A stretch of DNA of 64,000 nt, taken from the NCBI GenBank assembly GCA_012840015.1, contig DUMF01000010.1, positions 1 through 64,000 of the forward strand, read 5' to 3'. The notes beneath the pieces were generated by a model, which was given only the letters and a program-made list of their open reading frames with translations, was not told where the DNA came from and did no database searches. Positions 10,289 through 19,374 of the stretch are shown here, one piece after another; positions within the stretch are counted from its first letter, which is position 1; each line of letters starts with the position of its first letter. Both the position numbers and the translations under genes were made by a program. This stretch comes from Bacillota bacterium (GTDB taxonomy: Bacteria > Bacillota > Sulfobacillia > DUMF01).

Positions 10289-10974
10289 CTACTGTGGGAG
10301 GTACGCACCTTCGTAGGGATAGTTCACCTCTGAAACTAGCCATTTCCTGCAGCCTGCTACCTCGTCATCCCACTCGGTTACGACTACCCTTGCGCTGTAC
10401 TCCGCAGCATAGCCCGTTGAAGCCACCATCCGGAACCTGATTTCGTAAGTATAGATCCCATCCTTTGTCCCACGCACGTCACCGCATAGGACTCCACCCA
10501 CGGGCTAGACACCCCGGTGACCCAGCCGCAACGCTCGAAAGCAGACCTGCACCTGGCACGCAGTTCGGGCGAGAGCAAAGCAAACTGCAACGCGCCGTTG
10601 CGCTCCTTTGACAGCTCTCGCCCAGGTGTGCGCACCCATGCCGGGCTCTCGAGCCGAAGGCCCCTCTCCAGCATCACCGCCCTGCGCTCAGCAGCATCCA
10701 CAACGGCGCTCTTGGACTGCTGGCTTGCAACTATCACAGTGCGCGTGGTTTCATCCCACTCAACTCGAGCCCCCAGCGCCTCTGCCACCCACCTCAACGG
10801 CACCATCACGCGACCGTCGATCAGCCGCGGAGCCACATCGGGCAGGATCTCCCGCCCGTCAACCACAAGCCTGATACCTTCTTCCGCCATGGCTCCGGAC
10901 CCGGCAAAAACTACAAGCCCAACAATAACCATAGCTGCGACACCCAATGCCCGCAACCTTGCGCTTACAAGCAA
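10289..10974 (-). pseudogene. Copper-amine-oxidase-type stalk-domain protein, frameshifted
   Basis: The N-terminal part has a signal peptide (residues about 10-30) and then IRLVVDGREILPDVAPRLIDGRVMVPLRWVAEALGARVEWDETTRTVIV, the usual form of the copper amine oxidase N-terminal-like domain (Cu_amine_oxidN1). In Firmicutes this domain is common on secreted proteins and is not catalytic. A second domain follows (ALLSPELRARCRSAFERCGWV). Near 10500 the frame shifts and the remainder continues as IYTYEIRFRMVAST ... EWDDEVAGCRKWLVSEVNYPYEG to the stop at 10289. One indel repairs the gene. Confidence 0.7.
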
Positions 10975-11035
10975 CCCCTCCCCACCGCGGTATCCAGGTT
11001 TGATAGACGCCGGAAACGTGCTCGTGTTCCGATCA

Positions 11036-11227
11036 TCAGGTGCGCTTCAGGACCCGTCCGTACTGCGCTGTCATAATGCCCAGCATCGCACCCGTTATCA
11101 GAGGAGTCCTCCGCCGCTCGTTGAACTTGAGGCAAAACGAGCGCACCCAGCCACCTTGCACCTCCTGCAGTCTGGGGCTGGTCAGGAGGCACGTCCTCTG
11201 GCCGCGCGTAGGCGCAGACATACTCAT
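11036..11227 (-). CDS. Small ORF, unknown
   Basis: 63 codons. ATG at 11227 follows GGAGGGGG with 6-base spacing, the main argument for it. The product is basic (LKFNERRRTPLITGAMLGIMTAQYGRVLKRT at its end) and has no recognisable domain. Another frame over the same bases is also open, so the assignment is weak. It lies between the terminator at 11284-11321 and the stalk-domain gene. Confidence 0.3.
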   Translation of the reverse strand: MSMSAPTRGQRTCLLTSPRLQEVQGGWVRSFCLKFNERRRTPLITGAMLGIMTAQYGRVLKRT

Positions 11228-11283
11228 CTGTGTCCCCCTCCAGTCCTGCCGGCTCATGAGCATTTCTTTGCTATTCCCAAAAT

Positions 11284-11321
11284 CAAAAAAGCAGGACCGG
11301 AAAGGCGATCCCCCGGTCCCG
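11284..11321 (-). terminator. Rho-independent terminator
   Basis: On the minus strand the sequence forms a GGGACCGG/CCGGTCC stem with a 12-base loop, directly followed by TTTTTTGATTTTG. It lies downstream of the SPFH/DIP1984 gene group and would end that transcript. Confidence 0.8.
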
Positions 11322-11446
11322 CACCCATCTCCACCGCCAGCGCAAGGTAGTGCGCATTGCCCGGTGCGCCTTGACGGAAGTAGGACCTCCCACAGCCGCT
11401 ACCAGACCATCCCGGAAACAAGGCCCCCCAGGAGAAGGCCGAGCCC

Positions 11447-11912
11447 TCAGCAGTGGGAAACGAGCAAACCTAGCTCGGCCTGCCAGTTTACGGCCTGGAC
11501 CTGCACGTCGAGCTCGGGCAGGCCTTCGCCACTTCATCGGCACGCTTCCTCAAGGCGGCCACGTCCACGGTCGGGACGTACTTGATCTCCTGGCGGCCCA
11601 GCCCGAACTCGGTCCCGGGAGAGGGCACGGCGGCCTCCGCCAACGCCGTCAGGAAGCCGTGCCACAGCTTCAGAGGTCCCTCTCCGCTATGGCCTCCGTC
11701 AGCGTGCGCCCATCGGACAGGCACACCCGTGAATTGGCCCGGGTGATGGCCACCATCAGATCCTTCAGGTTCAAGCGCCGGCACAGGCCCTCCGCCTCGG
11801 AAAGCAGCTCCTCCGGGTCCTGGGCCGGACGGTCTCCCTCCTGCACCTTGGCGTCGGCAACCAGGCGCTTCAGAAGATCCTTCCGCTCAAGCAGAGCTTC
11901 GGCCAGCTTCAC
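11447..11912 (-). pseudogene. DIP1984-family protein, frameshifted
   Basis: The start is GTG at 11912 behind GGAGGTGAAGGAAC. The protein begins MKLAEALLERKDLLKRLV and continues AKVQEGDRPAQDPEELLSEAEGL ... ITRANSRVCLSDGRTLTEAIAERD, the characteristic N-terminus of the DIP1984 family (function unknown). It then shifts frame near 11670 (EFGLGRQEIKYVPTVDVAALRKRADE) and again near 11510 (ELDVQVQAVNWQAELG) to a stop at 11447. The N-terminal helix is about 15 residues shorter than usual. It overlaps the upstream membrane ORF by 26 bases. Confidence 0.75.
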
Positions 11913-12405
11913 GTTCCTTCACCTCCGGCACAGCAACGTCGGACGAGACGGAGGCCGGGCGGGCTCCGCACCCCCGCCGCCACCGCCGTCCTTCCATCCA
12001 CCACACAAAGGAAAAACACACGCTTCCTGCAAGGAAAAAGCCCAGCCCGAGCAGCACCGAACCCCACCAGGGCGGCCTGAGACAACAAACGGCGCCAATC
12101 CAGCCCCACATCACCAGCAGCGAAATAAGCATTGCACGCTCATCACACATGCTCTCCACCCACCCCGGCACATACACCGCCTGCCCACGGAACACAACCA
12201 CGGGTAACACATCCGCGGGGATGCGCGCCACTCACAAACCCAGCAGAGCCGCCTCTCCGCCAGCGTCCTCTCCCACAACCACGAGGGCTCGAGTACCAAA
12301 CACAACATCCGGCAGGCCCGGCGTGCCCCACCAAACCTGCATCACACATGTCCCCAATGCCTCCGAAATGTTCCGCGGCAGGAACACCATCAGACCGGTA
12401 CGCAC
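11887..12405 (-). CDS. Two-helix membrane protein, with an in-frame TGA upstream
   Basis: From GTG at 12231 the frame encodes about 114 residues with two membrane helices (AMLISLLVMWGWIGAVCCL and SVLLGLGFFLAGSVCFSFV) and a basic tail. The same frame is open upstream to a GTG at 12405 (AGGGG 4 bases before it), encoding 57 more sensible residues (VFLPRNISEALGTCVMQVWWG), separated only by TGA at 12232-12234. Either two short genes abut (TGAGTG), or a nonsense mutation splits one gene. It lies between the SPFH gene and DIP1984 in what looks like one transcript. Confidence 0.5.
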
Positions 12406-12483
12406 GTATCCCCTGAAAACACCGCCTCCCCGGGCAGAATGGCCAACGCGACCCCCAACGCCCGGGAAGGCGGCAAACCGGAA

Positions 12484-13286
12484 TCACCGCCCGGAGCCCT
12501 GCCCCGAGACCACCTGCAGGAACGGCACCGTACCCCCGGTCACTTGAGGCAGCTTTCCATCCCACTTCTCAATTGCCTTCAGCATAGCCTCAATCTCCCG
12601 CAGGCGCAGCAGTTCCGGCGTGACCTCCTGCTTCTGTATCCGCAGCGCTTCAGCCTCAGCACGCGGTTGGGTCAGCTTCTGCTCGGCCTCGATCTTCACC
12701 CGCTCCAAATCCCGCTGTGCCTTCAGGGCAAGCTGCTCGGCAGCCTGCTTCGCCTCGATCGCCTTATTGAATTCCTCAGAGAAGTCGAAGTTCACAACAT
12801 TGAACCCGTCCACCACGATTCCATAAGGCTGCAGGCGTTCGGTAACGAACTGCTCCGCCGTGTACTGCGCCGTTACCGCTTTCACGCATTCCTGCACTGC
12901 CGGAGCAATGATGGTGGCTGCGTACCGCATGCCAACCCGCTGGTACAGGTCCCCCACCGCGGGAAGATCGATGTGGTAGTTGACCGCGATCAGGCTCCGC
13001 ACCGTCTGCAGGTCCCGCGACACCGCCGCAGCCTCGGTCTCCGTCTTCTGTACGCGCACGTCCACGAGTTCGACCTTTTGCACCACGGGCAACAGGAAGT
13101 GCAGCCCCTCGCCCATAACTCCCTTTACGGCCCCAAACTGCAGAACCACACCCCGGTGCCCTGCCGGCACCACCACCCAGAAGCAGTGTGTAGAAAGCAG
13201 CAGGAGCACCGCTACTACTGCAGCGGCCAGCTTAAACCCCTCGACAGATGCATGAACTTTTCCCCGGTGTACCTCACCACATGCAT
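12484..13286 (-). CDS. SPFH/prohibitin-family membrane protein
   Basis: One N-terminal membrane segment (AAAVVAVLLLLST) is followed by the SPFH domain (VPAGHRGVVLQFGAVKGVMGEGLHF; VKAVTAQYTAEQFVTERLQPYGI), then a long charged coiled coil (FSEEFNKAIEAKQAAEQLALKAQRDLERVKIEAEQKL). Such proteins assemble membrane scaffolds and affect proteases such as FtsH. The best SD (GGGAGGAGG) precedes ATG at 13286, which is one base out of frame with the body, so either an indel lies near 13250 or a non-standard start is used. It is first in the group that ends at the 11284 terminator. Confidence 0.75.
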
Positions 13287-13717
13287 TCCTCCTCCCAACA
13301 ATCAGGCCAAGCGTTTGTCTCAGCGACCAGCTCAGGCACAAGGCGCAACCCACCGTTGTCCTTCGCTGGGTAATTCATAATGTTACCGATTCTGAGTGCT
13401 GTAGGGGCTCGGAGATGTGCTCGCCCCTTCCAGGTAACACCGAAACCAGAACGCAGGTGCCCGCCTCCCAACGGCTTTCTTGCGCCTCTCTCTGTCGTCG
13501 TCCCCTGCGACAGCGCTGCAGACCTGGGGGACCGACGACACTCCAGACGGGGCTCAGGACGGGGGGCCGGTAAACGCGGCCCCGCAGTACAACCCCCGGT
13601 CGCCGTCCATGGGAACGACCCTCCCCCTGAAGCCGAGCCGGGACCGACCCACACCTCCTTCAGCACGGCCCAGATGCCGACCTTGCGCAGGTTGGCCCGC
13701 CCGAAGGAACTCCCGTC
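13287..13717. other. GC-rich intergenic stretch
   Basis: Long open frames occur on both strands only because the GC content is high. None has an SD or a domain. The plus-strand DUF1670 reading begins at about 13718. Nothing else can be supported. Confidence 0.35.
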
Positions 13718-14402
13718 ATGGCACCCCTCACGCCTCACCCAGGGGATCTGCGCCGCATCGAAGCCGGCAGTCTCTTCTGGGACCGCAAGGGCGTGCTGCC
13801 CGCCCCCCAAAGAATCCCCGGGGCAGGAGCGGGAAGCCTTCTTGGCCCTGCTGGGGCAGCGGCACGGCTACACCCCCGCCTCCTCGGAGCGGTTCTGCCA
13901 TGAGGTGAGCGACCTCGCCTACCGGATCTCCCGCCGGCACCGGGCCTCAGGCCAGGTGGTGTACTTCGGGGTGTCGAGCGCAGAGCCCCCGGGGAAGAGC
14001 CTGCGCGACTGCACCCTGTGGGAGGTCATCCCGGACTACGTCACCCCGGAGGACTGGGCCCTGGTGAACCAGGAGAGTCCCCAGGCGCTCAAGTGGGCGC
14101 GGCTGCAGCGTCTTGCCACCTCCGCCTATGCACAGGGCGTGGCCCTGTCGCTGGCCGACCTCGCCTTCCTGCTGGGGTTGTCCACCGACGCGGTGGCGAA
14201 CTGCACGAAGGAGCACCCCAAGGTGGTGCTGCCCATCCGGGGCCGCGTGGCCGACATGGGCCCCACGCTGTCGCACGCGGAGAAGATGATCCGGCTGTTC
14301 ATGGACGGGTACACGGAGACGGACATCGTGCGCCGCACCGGCCACAGCTACGAAAGCATCGAGCGGTACCTGATCGACTTGCCCGCGTCACCTACTGCCT
14401 GA
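13718..14402 (+). pseudogene. DUF1670 protein (first copy), frameshifted
   Basis: The N-terminus reads from ATG 13718 (MAPLTPHPGDLRRIEAGSLF) and shifts frame near 13835 into the body: VSDLAYRISRRHRASGQVVYFGVS, TLWEVIPDYVTPEDWALVNQ, LADLAFLLGLSTDAVANCTKEHP, GPTLSHAEKMIRLFMDGYTETDIVRRTGHSYESIERYL. This is the order of a DUF1670 protein, with two helix-turn-helix-like segments at the end. The function of DUF1670 is unknown; the HTH pattern suggests DNA binding or a transposon origin. A second copy lies 270 bases downstream. Confidence 0.7.
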
Positions 14403-14430
14403 ACCTCGGGATGCCGTACCCGCGGTGAGG

Positions 14431-14589
14431 ATGGCCGTGGGCAGGTCGCGCAGGCTGGTGGAAAAGTACGCGGCCCTCTACCGGGAGTTCACGGCCACGG
14501 ACGACTACATCTTCCGCATGGCCAGGATCCGCCGGATGGCCGAGGCCCACCCCCCGGAGAAAAAGGGGCCCCCCAAGGAGATACAGTGA
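14431..14589 (+). CDS. 52-residue ORF between the DUF1670 copies
   Basis: The frame MAVGRSRRLVEKYAALYREF ... DDYIFRMARIRRMAEAHPPEKKG is mostly charged helix. GTG at 14425 (two codons earlier, GTGAGGATG) is an alternative start. There is no strong SD. It runs in the same direction as, and between, the two DUF1670 genes, so it may belong to the same mobile or regulatory unit. No family is recognised. Confidence 0.45.
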   Translation: MAVGRSRRLVEKYAALYREFTATDDYIFRMARIRRMAEAHPPEKKGPPKEIQ

Positions 14590-14670
14590 CCCGAGAGCGG
14601 AAGGGGAGCGAAAGGTACGCGACCCTTCCCGCAAGAGATCTTCTGCCAGTCCAGGTGTCCCCACCTAAGG

Positions 14671-15851
14671 GTGCGGTTCGAACTGGCTCCCCAGTCATAC
14701 CTCGCGGAAGCCGTGGCCCGGATGACCAACGAGGCCATGGAGGCTTGGGAGAAGCAGCACGGGGTCGAGCGGGTCAGGCCGGGCGAGATGCTCGTCACCT
14801 ACCAGGGCAAGAATGTGAGGCTGCCCCTGTTCGATCCCTGGACCATCTCCCGCCTGGGGGAACTGAGGGTGGAGGCGGTGAAGCGCCAGATCGAGCACCT
14901 GGAACTGGAGCGGCTGCAGGCGGAAAACCCTGGCGCCACCGTGCAGGACGTGTGGCAACTCCTGGACCAGGGCGAACTGGCTAGGCAGCGGGGAGCCAAG
15001 GGTAAGGACTTTCTCCCCGAGGAGCCCATCTCCGCCGACCAGTTGCCCCAGGTGCCCAGGAGGCCGGAGGCCGCCGACCCGCCCAGGGAGGTCCTCACCC
15101 TCCTGTTCAGCAAGCTCGAGTCGGAGTACGGGTGCAAGCCCGCCCAGGCCGAGGGACTGGTCAGGACGGCGGCCGAGGTCCGGGCCTGGTGCTGCCCGGA
15201 GGTGTCGGAGCTACAGCCCGGGCAGGTGGTGTGGCTGGCCCACGGCACCCACCGCAGCCGCCGCACCAACCCCCGCCTGTTCGTCCCCGTGGTGCTCACG
15301 CTCCTCACCCGCGAGGAGATGGAGCGCCCGCCGTCGAGCAGGGCGGAACTGAAGCGGCTCAAGATGAGACAGCTCGAGCGCATCACGGCCGAGGCGTGGC
15401 GGCAGGACGGAGTGCTCACCACCGTGGACCTGGAGTGGATATTGCACATCAGCCCGGGGCTCATCCGCGAACTCCTTGACGCGTACCAGGAGCGCTTCGG
15501 GGGGTGCTGCTGCCCACGGCCGGCACGGTGCTGGACATGGGCAGGACGCTGACGCACAAGACGATCGTGGTGGAGCTGGCCCTGCAGGGTCTTTCCACCA
15601 CCGAGATCGCGCGCAGGATATACCACGCCCCGTCCTCAGTGGACGCCTACCTGCGCCTGTTCGACCGGGTGCTGATGCTGGTGTACTACCGCATCCCCGA
15701 AAAGGCCATGCACCGCATCACCGGCACCAGCCCCGGTCTCGTGAAGGAGCACCTGGAACTGGCGAAGAAACACTTCCCCGACCCCGACGCCATCAAGAAC
15801 TACCTGGTCAGCCGCGGCGTCAAGGTCGAGGAGCTTGCTTCGGGAGTTTAG
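14671..15851 (+). pseudogene. DUF1670 protein (second copy), frameshifted
   Basis: Begins at GTG 14671 (MRFELAPQSYLAEAVARMTNEAMEAW). Body: LQPGQVVWLAHGTHRSRRTN, LFVPVVLTLLTREEMERPPSS, LKRLKMRQLERITAEAWRQDGVLTTVDLEWIL. At a run of six G near 15500 the frame shifts by one, and the domain continues as LLPTAGTVLDMGRTLTHKTIVVELALQGLSTTEIARRIYHAPSSVDAYL to KHFPDPDAIKNYLVSRGVKVEEL and a stop at 15851. It is the more complete of the two copies; a single-base change in the G-run restores about 390 residues. Confidence 0.75.
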
Positions 15852-16065
15852 CTGTAATCCCTAGAAGGGCCGGGAACGTGTCGAGTCCGAGGTGCTCCCC
15901 GGCAGGGTGAGGTAGCCCACCGGCAACCCCTCCCCCGCGTGGTCATTACCCCCAGCACCAGCTGCCTCGAGTCAGGCCTCCTGTCCCGGCTGTGGCCGAA
16001 GGCGCAAAGCTGCTCGGGACCATCCCCCTCGAAGTACACGCTGGTGGTGTCAAAGACGCATCAGG
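15848..16065 (-). mobile_element. IS1634/IS4-type transposase fragment
   Basis: The minus-strand frame gives VFDTTSVYFEGDGPEQLCAFGHSRDRRPDSRQLVLGVMTTRGRG. This is the region around the first catalytic aspartate of IS1634-like (IS4-superfamily) transposases, where a DxTSxYFE...FGYSRDxRPD pattern is usual. It is cut off on both sides and ends at a stop at 15848, so it is only a scrap. It lies between the DUF1670 pair and the repeat protein gene. Confidence 0.65.
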
Positions 16066-16112
16066 GGCTTCGCCAAAGATGAAATAGCAAGGATAGCGCC
16101 GGATAACCGGTG

Positions 16113-18077
16113 CTATCCGCTGTAAGGTTGAGAAGTGTCTATTCTTATGGCGTTGTTCTCTCCATCCCAGATGACTGCAAAGTTGAGCACCTTAGCTAGG
16201 TCCCTTAGCTTAAAGTAGTTGTATCCGTCTACATTGTACGCCACAAACTTTACTTCCTGACCGTTCACATAGACCTTAGATTCTGTAGCTTTCGCCAGCT
16301 TGGGTCCCTGCGCGTTGCCTGTTTTGAGCTCGCCGCCCACCGCAGTGTAGTTCCTGTTTGAGACAATGGTTACGGAATTTGTTCGGCTGTCGTAATTAAC
16401 CTCAAACCGCTTATTTGTGCCGGCCAGGGCCATGGCAACATCCCTTAACTTGAAGTAGTTGTACCCCTGGATATTATACGCTTCGAAGCTGATCTGCTTG
16501 CCATTCACCATGACCGCTGAACTCGTTGGTTTGGCTTCGACGCTTTCTGCCTCAGTTGCCGATGTTTCTTTCTTTGAGGAATCGGTAATCAGTTTTTTCC
16601 CTGAACTGTCTAGGGTAAAACGCAGGCTTTCGCTTGCCCAGCTAAGGTCGGGCGTACCAACGTAACTCCCGTTTGGCACTGGGGTTGGATCGAACTTGAG
16701 CGTAGGTTTTGGTTCTGGCCTTTCCGGCCACCCGTTAAATTCTCGGCCGTATTTTATTAGCACAGCGTCTTGAACGCCTTCGCCGATATTATTGTTTTCG
16801 TCTATCGGTATCAGATGACCGCCGATAAGAATGCTTCCATCTGTTAGCTGGGTTGCAGCGTAAATATCGAGATCGTTAGGCCAGAGGAAGAATTTCTTCC
16901 ACTCTACAGTGCCATCGCCCCGGTACTTAATAGTGATTGCGGCATTGAAAGTAAGGCCTGTCCCTTGCATGTCTTGGTCAGGCGACCAACTTTTTCCTGT
17001 GGCTACCACGCCCCCATCACTCGTGGCTGTCACTGCATTAAATGAATCCCCCTGAAATCCACCAAAGCTTTGTTTCCACTCCATTTCTCCGTTGGGCCTA
17101 TACTTTACTATCACAGCATCGAACCATCCTTTGAACAACCCCTGCATATCGCCGTCGCGCGAGTAGGAGTTCCCAACGGCTACAATGCCGCCATCTGCAG
17201 TACTGGTTACTGCGTTAAATGCGTCCGCACCTTCGATACTGCCAAAATACCTAACCCATTCCACTTGACCATTGGTGTTGTACTTTACAACTGTCGCCCG
17301 CACATCGTCGATGATTCCCTGTGCAAGCAAATTGTCGGTAGTTGAATACCCGACAGCAACTGCGCCTCCATCCGAAGTTGTGACTACGCCATTGTAGCAG
17401 TCGTTGTTCTTGTTCCCAAGGCTCTCTTTCCACTCAATGTCGCCGTTGGGCTTGTATTTTACTATTACAGCATCGAATCCGCCTTTGCCTTTAGAGAGCC
17501 CCTGCATGTCTCCGTCATTTGAGTTTCCTTTGCCTACAGCCAAATAGCCACCGTCGGCTGTTTCGGTGACACCGTAAAAGTACTCGTAGGAACTTCCGCC
17601 GAAACTTCTTTTCCACTCTAATTGTCCGGCCGCGTTGTATTTCACTATTATGCCATCGTAACAGCCTTTGTTCATACCGCTCATATCGCCGTCTTTGGAG
17701 CATGAGTCGCCAACCACTATGCAGCCACCGTCTCGAGTAGCAGCAACGCTGCAGAACTCATCTTCAGCGCTGCCACCAAAACTTCTTTTCCATTCAATTT
17801 TGCCGTCTGAGTCGTACTTGATGATAATTGCTGTATCACTACCGTTGTTTAAGCCCTGCATGTCTCCGTCTTCAGAAAGAGAATGCCCCACCATGACGAA
17901 CCCGCCATCCCTGGTTGCGGCTAGTCCACAGCAATAATCCCAGCTATTTCCGCCAAACGTTTTCGCACTCTGAGGAAGATTAACCACTTCAGCCGAGGCT
18001 ACGCCAAATGGAACAAACTGAAACAGCACGGCCAAGATGAGGACCATCGTTCCTGCCTTTTTTGCTTTTCTTGGCAT
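16113..18077 (-). CDS. Secreted seven-repeat protein with two stalk domains
   Basis: About 654 residues. The start ATG 18077 follows AGGGAG; the frame to 18338 is not supported. After a signal peptide (to about residue 30, VASA) come seven repeats of about 57 residues with the pattern FGGSxxDxFxxVxxTxDGG ... VGxSxSxDGDMQGL ... VIVKYxxNGxxEWK. This is a beta-propeller-like arrangement; the seventh blade is divergent. A linker and then two copper-amine-oxidase N-terminal-type domains follow (NIQGYNYFKLRDVAMAL and NVDGYNYFKLRDLAKVL). Such domains are commonly non-catalytic surface modules. Probably secreted or wall-associated; ligand unknown. Confidence 0.75.
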   Translation of the reverse strand: MPRKAKKAGTMVLILAVLFQFVPFGVASAEVVNLPQSAKTFGGNSWDYCCGLAATRDGGFVMVGHSLSEDGDMQGLNNGSDTAIIIKYDSDGKIEWKRSFGGSAEDEFCSVAATRDGGCIVVGDSCSKDGDMSGMNKGCYDGIIVKYNAAGQLEWKRSFGGSSYEYFYGVTETADGGYLAVGKGNSNDGDMQGLSKGKGGFDAVIVKYKPNGDIEWKESLGNKNNDCYNGVVTTSDGGAVAVGYSTTDNLLAQGIIDDVRATVVKYNTNGQVEWVRYFGSIEGADAFNAVTSTADGGIVAVGNSYSRDGDMQGLFKGWFDAVIVKYRPNGEMEWKQSFGGFQGDSFNAVTATSDGGVVATGKSWSPDQDMQGTGLTFNAAITIKYRGDGTVEWKKFFLWPNDLDIYAATQLTDGSILIGGHLIPIDENNNIGEGVQDAVLIKYGREFNGWPERPEPKPTLKFDPTPVPNGSYVGTPDLSWASESLRFTLDSSGKKLITDSSKKETSATEAESVEAKPTSSAVMVNGKQISFEAYNIQGYNYFKLRDVAMALAGTNKRFEVNYDSRTNSVTIVSNRNYTAVGGELKTGNAQGPKLAKATESKVYVNGQEVKFVAYNVDGYNYFKLRDLAKVLNFAVIWDGENNAIRIDTSQPYSG

Positions 18078-18441
18078 GTCCCCTGTTCTCCCTTCTCTTA
18101 ATGTACCTTTTCGCAACAATTGCCCTGGAGGCGATGTCCCAAAGATCGTGGAAATTGAAAGTGGCGGCCCCTCGATCCCCTGTGGTATAACAGGGGTGAC
18201 GAACAAATCCAGAAAAGAGGCAGCCGCCGCTAATGAAAGTATATCAGAAGGTGACGACCAGAGGCTATACCCGTGAGGTGCTTGGATAGTGTCAAGTAAT
18301 TGTAGCGTGATCTCTGAAGATCGCAGTTCTACCTTCAACTGGAAGCAATTCGTGGCACTACTCGGTCAGTCGTGATTGGAGGCACCGTTTACCCCTTCGT
18401 GCTATCCCTTCGAGGACCTTCATCTTCCCAGTTCGTACCTC
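18078..18441. other. Upstream region of the repeat protein
   Basis: Contains the SD of the repeat protein gene. The region 18160-18220 includes short inverted segments (cccctgtggtataacaggggtg, 18177-18198), a possible hairpin CCCCTGT/ACAGGGG. No promoter can be assigned with confidence. Confidence 0.35.
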
Positions 18442-18873
18442 TTAGCCCGTTTGAGGGCATACTTCCCCCTTTGAGCTCAGCCACTTGGCAAGCTTCTTCG
18501 CGTTACTCACTATCAGCGTCATGATCACCTGTATAGTCACTTTCTCCAAACCCCGATACCTTGCTCTTGCCATCCTGTGCCAGGTCTTCACTTCACCAAA
18601 CAGCCGCTCTATCGTCTTCCGCACTTTCATTGCTCTCTTCAGCCCACTCGCCCTGTGCTCGAAAACCTCAGGCTTCACATACACGCTCCACAGCACACCC
18701 TGTCCACCGGGGCGGGAACCTAAAGCCTGCCAATACATCTTCTGTCTCTTTGCAAAGGCCAGGCTGGAATCCCAGCCGCTGAAAGATGTGGTTGAAAGAC
18801 TGCAGGCTTACGGCTACAGAATACCTCATGCATCCATCAGACGCCTCATGAAGGTTTGTCCTGGGCCGTGTTA
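18442..18873 (-). mobile_element. DDE transposase C-terminal fragment
   Basis: Minus frame 18442-18738 ends with KVRKTIERLFGEVKTWHRMARARYRGLEKVTIQVIMTLIVSNAKKLAKW, the C-terminal catalytic-glutamate helix of IS5/IS1182-type (DDE_Tnp_1) transposases. The N-terminal two thirds are absent. Just beyond, the plus strand has a separate HTH-like scrap (PLKDVVERLQAYGYRIPHASIRRLM, about 18775-18850), perhaps from another element. Nothing here is functional. Confidence 0.6.
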
Positions 18874-19017
18874 AATTTCAGTAGGTAGCGGCAGTAAAAC
18901 GGATTTGTCAAAAAGAGACCCGACTTCTTGAGAACACGGGAAGGCTAGTCCCTGGTAACGAGGGACGACCTTCCCTGATGGCAAATTCCTTCGCACAAAG
19001 GAATCGCCGTGCACTCC

Positions 19018-19374
19018 TTAACTAGGCTCTCCGCCCTGGAGCCTTATCGCATCTACTTCGTTAAGGTAGCGGCGAAGAGCCTGAATGTACTCCTCGAAGG
19101 CTTGGCGCCCCCGACTTGTTGCTTCGATCCATGTGACAGGCCGCTTCCCGCGAAAGGTTTTCTCCGTCCTCACGTAGCCGGCTTGCTCCAGCCGTGCCAG
19201 GCAAGTGCTCAGGTTTCCCGCCGATAAGGCCAAAAGCTCCTGAAGCCTGGTAAAGGCGATGCGATCACGTTCCGGCAACCCGCAAAGCACGGTCATGATC
19301 TGCAGTCGTGCTGGCTGGTGGATGATTTCGTCGAGATGTGGCAAGGTAACAGGGCCACCAATCTTATCCATCAT
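19018..19374 (-). CDS. Winged-helix transcriptional regulator
   Basis: 118 residues. The fold IIHQPARLQIMTVLCGL, FTRLQELLALSAGNLSTCLARLEQAGYVRTEKTFRGKRPVTWIEATSRGRQAFEEYIQAL is a MarR/ArsR-like winged helix (HTH_34 type): recognition helix around residues 50-65, then the wing. Such proteins are usually autoregulators and often sit beside a small membrane protein. It overlaps the end of the 201-residue membrane protein gene by 4 bases (ATGA), so the two are co-translated, and it is the downstream gene of the pair. Confidence 0.85.
   Translation of the reverse strand: MMDKIGGPVTLPHLDEIIHQPARLQIMTVLCGLPERDRIAFTRLQELLALSAGNLSTCLARLEQAGYVRTEKTFRGKRPVTWIEATSRGRQAFEEYIQALRRYLNEVDAIRLQGGEPS

Noticed and set aside
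12232-12234. TGA read as selenocysteine
   Set aside because: No Cys-like context, no conserved enzyme family and no visible recoding stem-loop just downstream; a nonsense change or a gene boundary is simpler.
13274-13810. 178-codon minus-strand frame upstream of the SPFH gene
   Set aside because: Low-complexity Gly/Arg composition in a GC-rich tract, opposite the DUF1670 start; no domain. Only its end overlaps a real SD.
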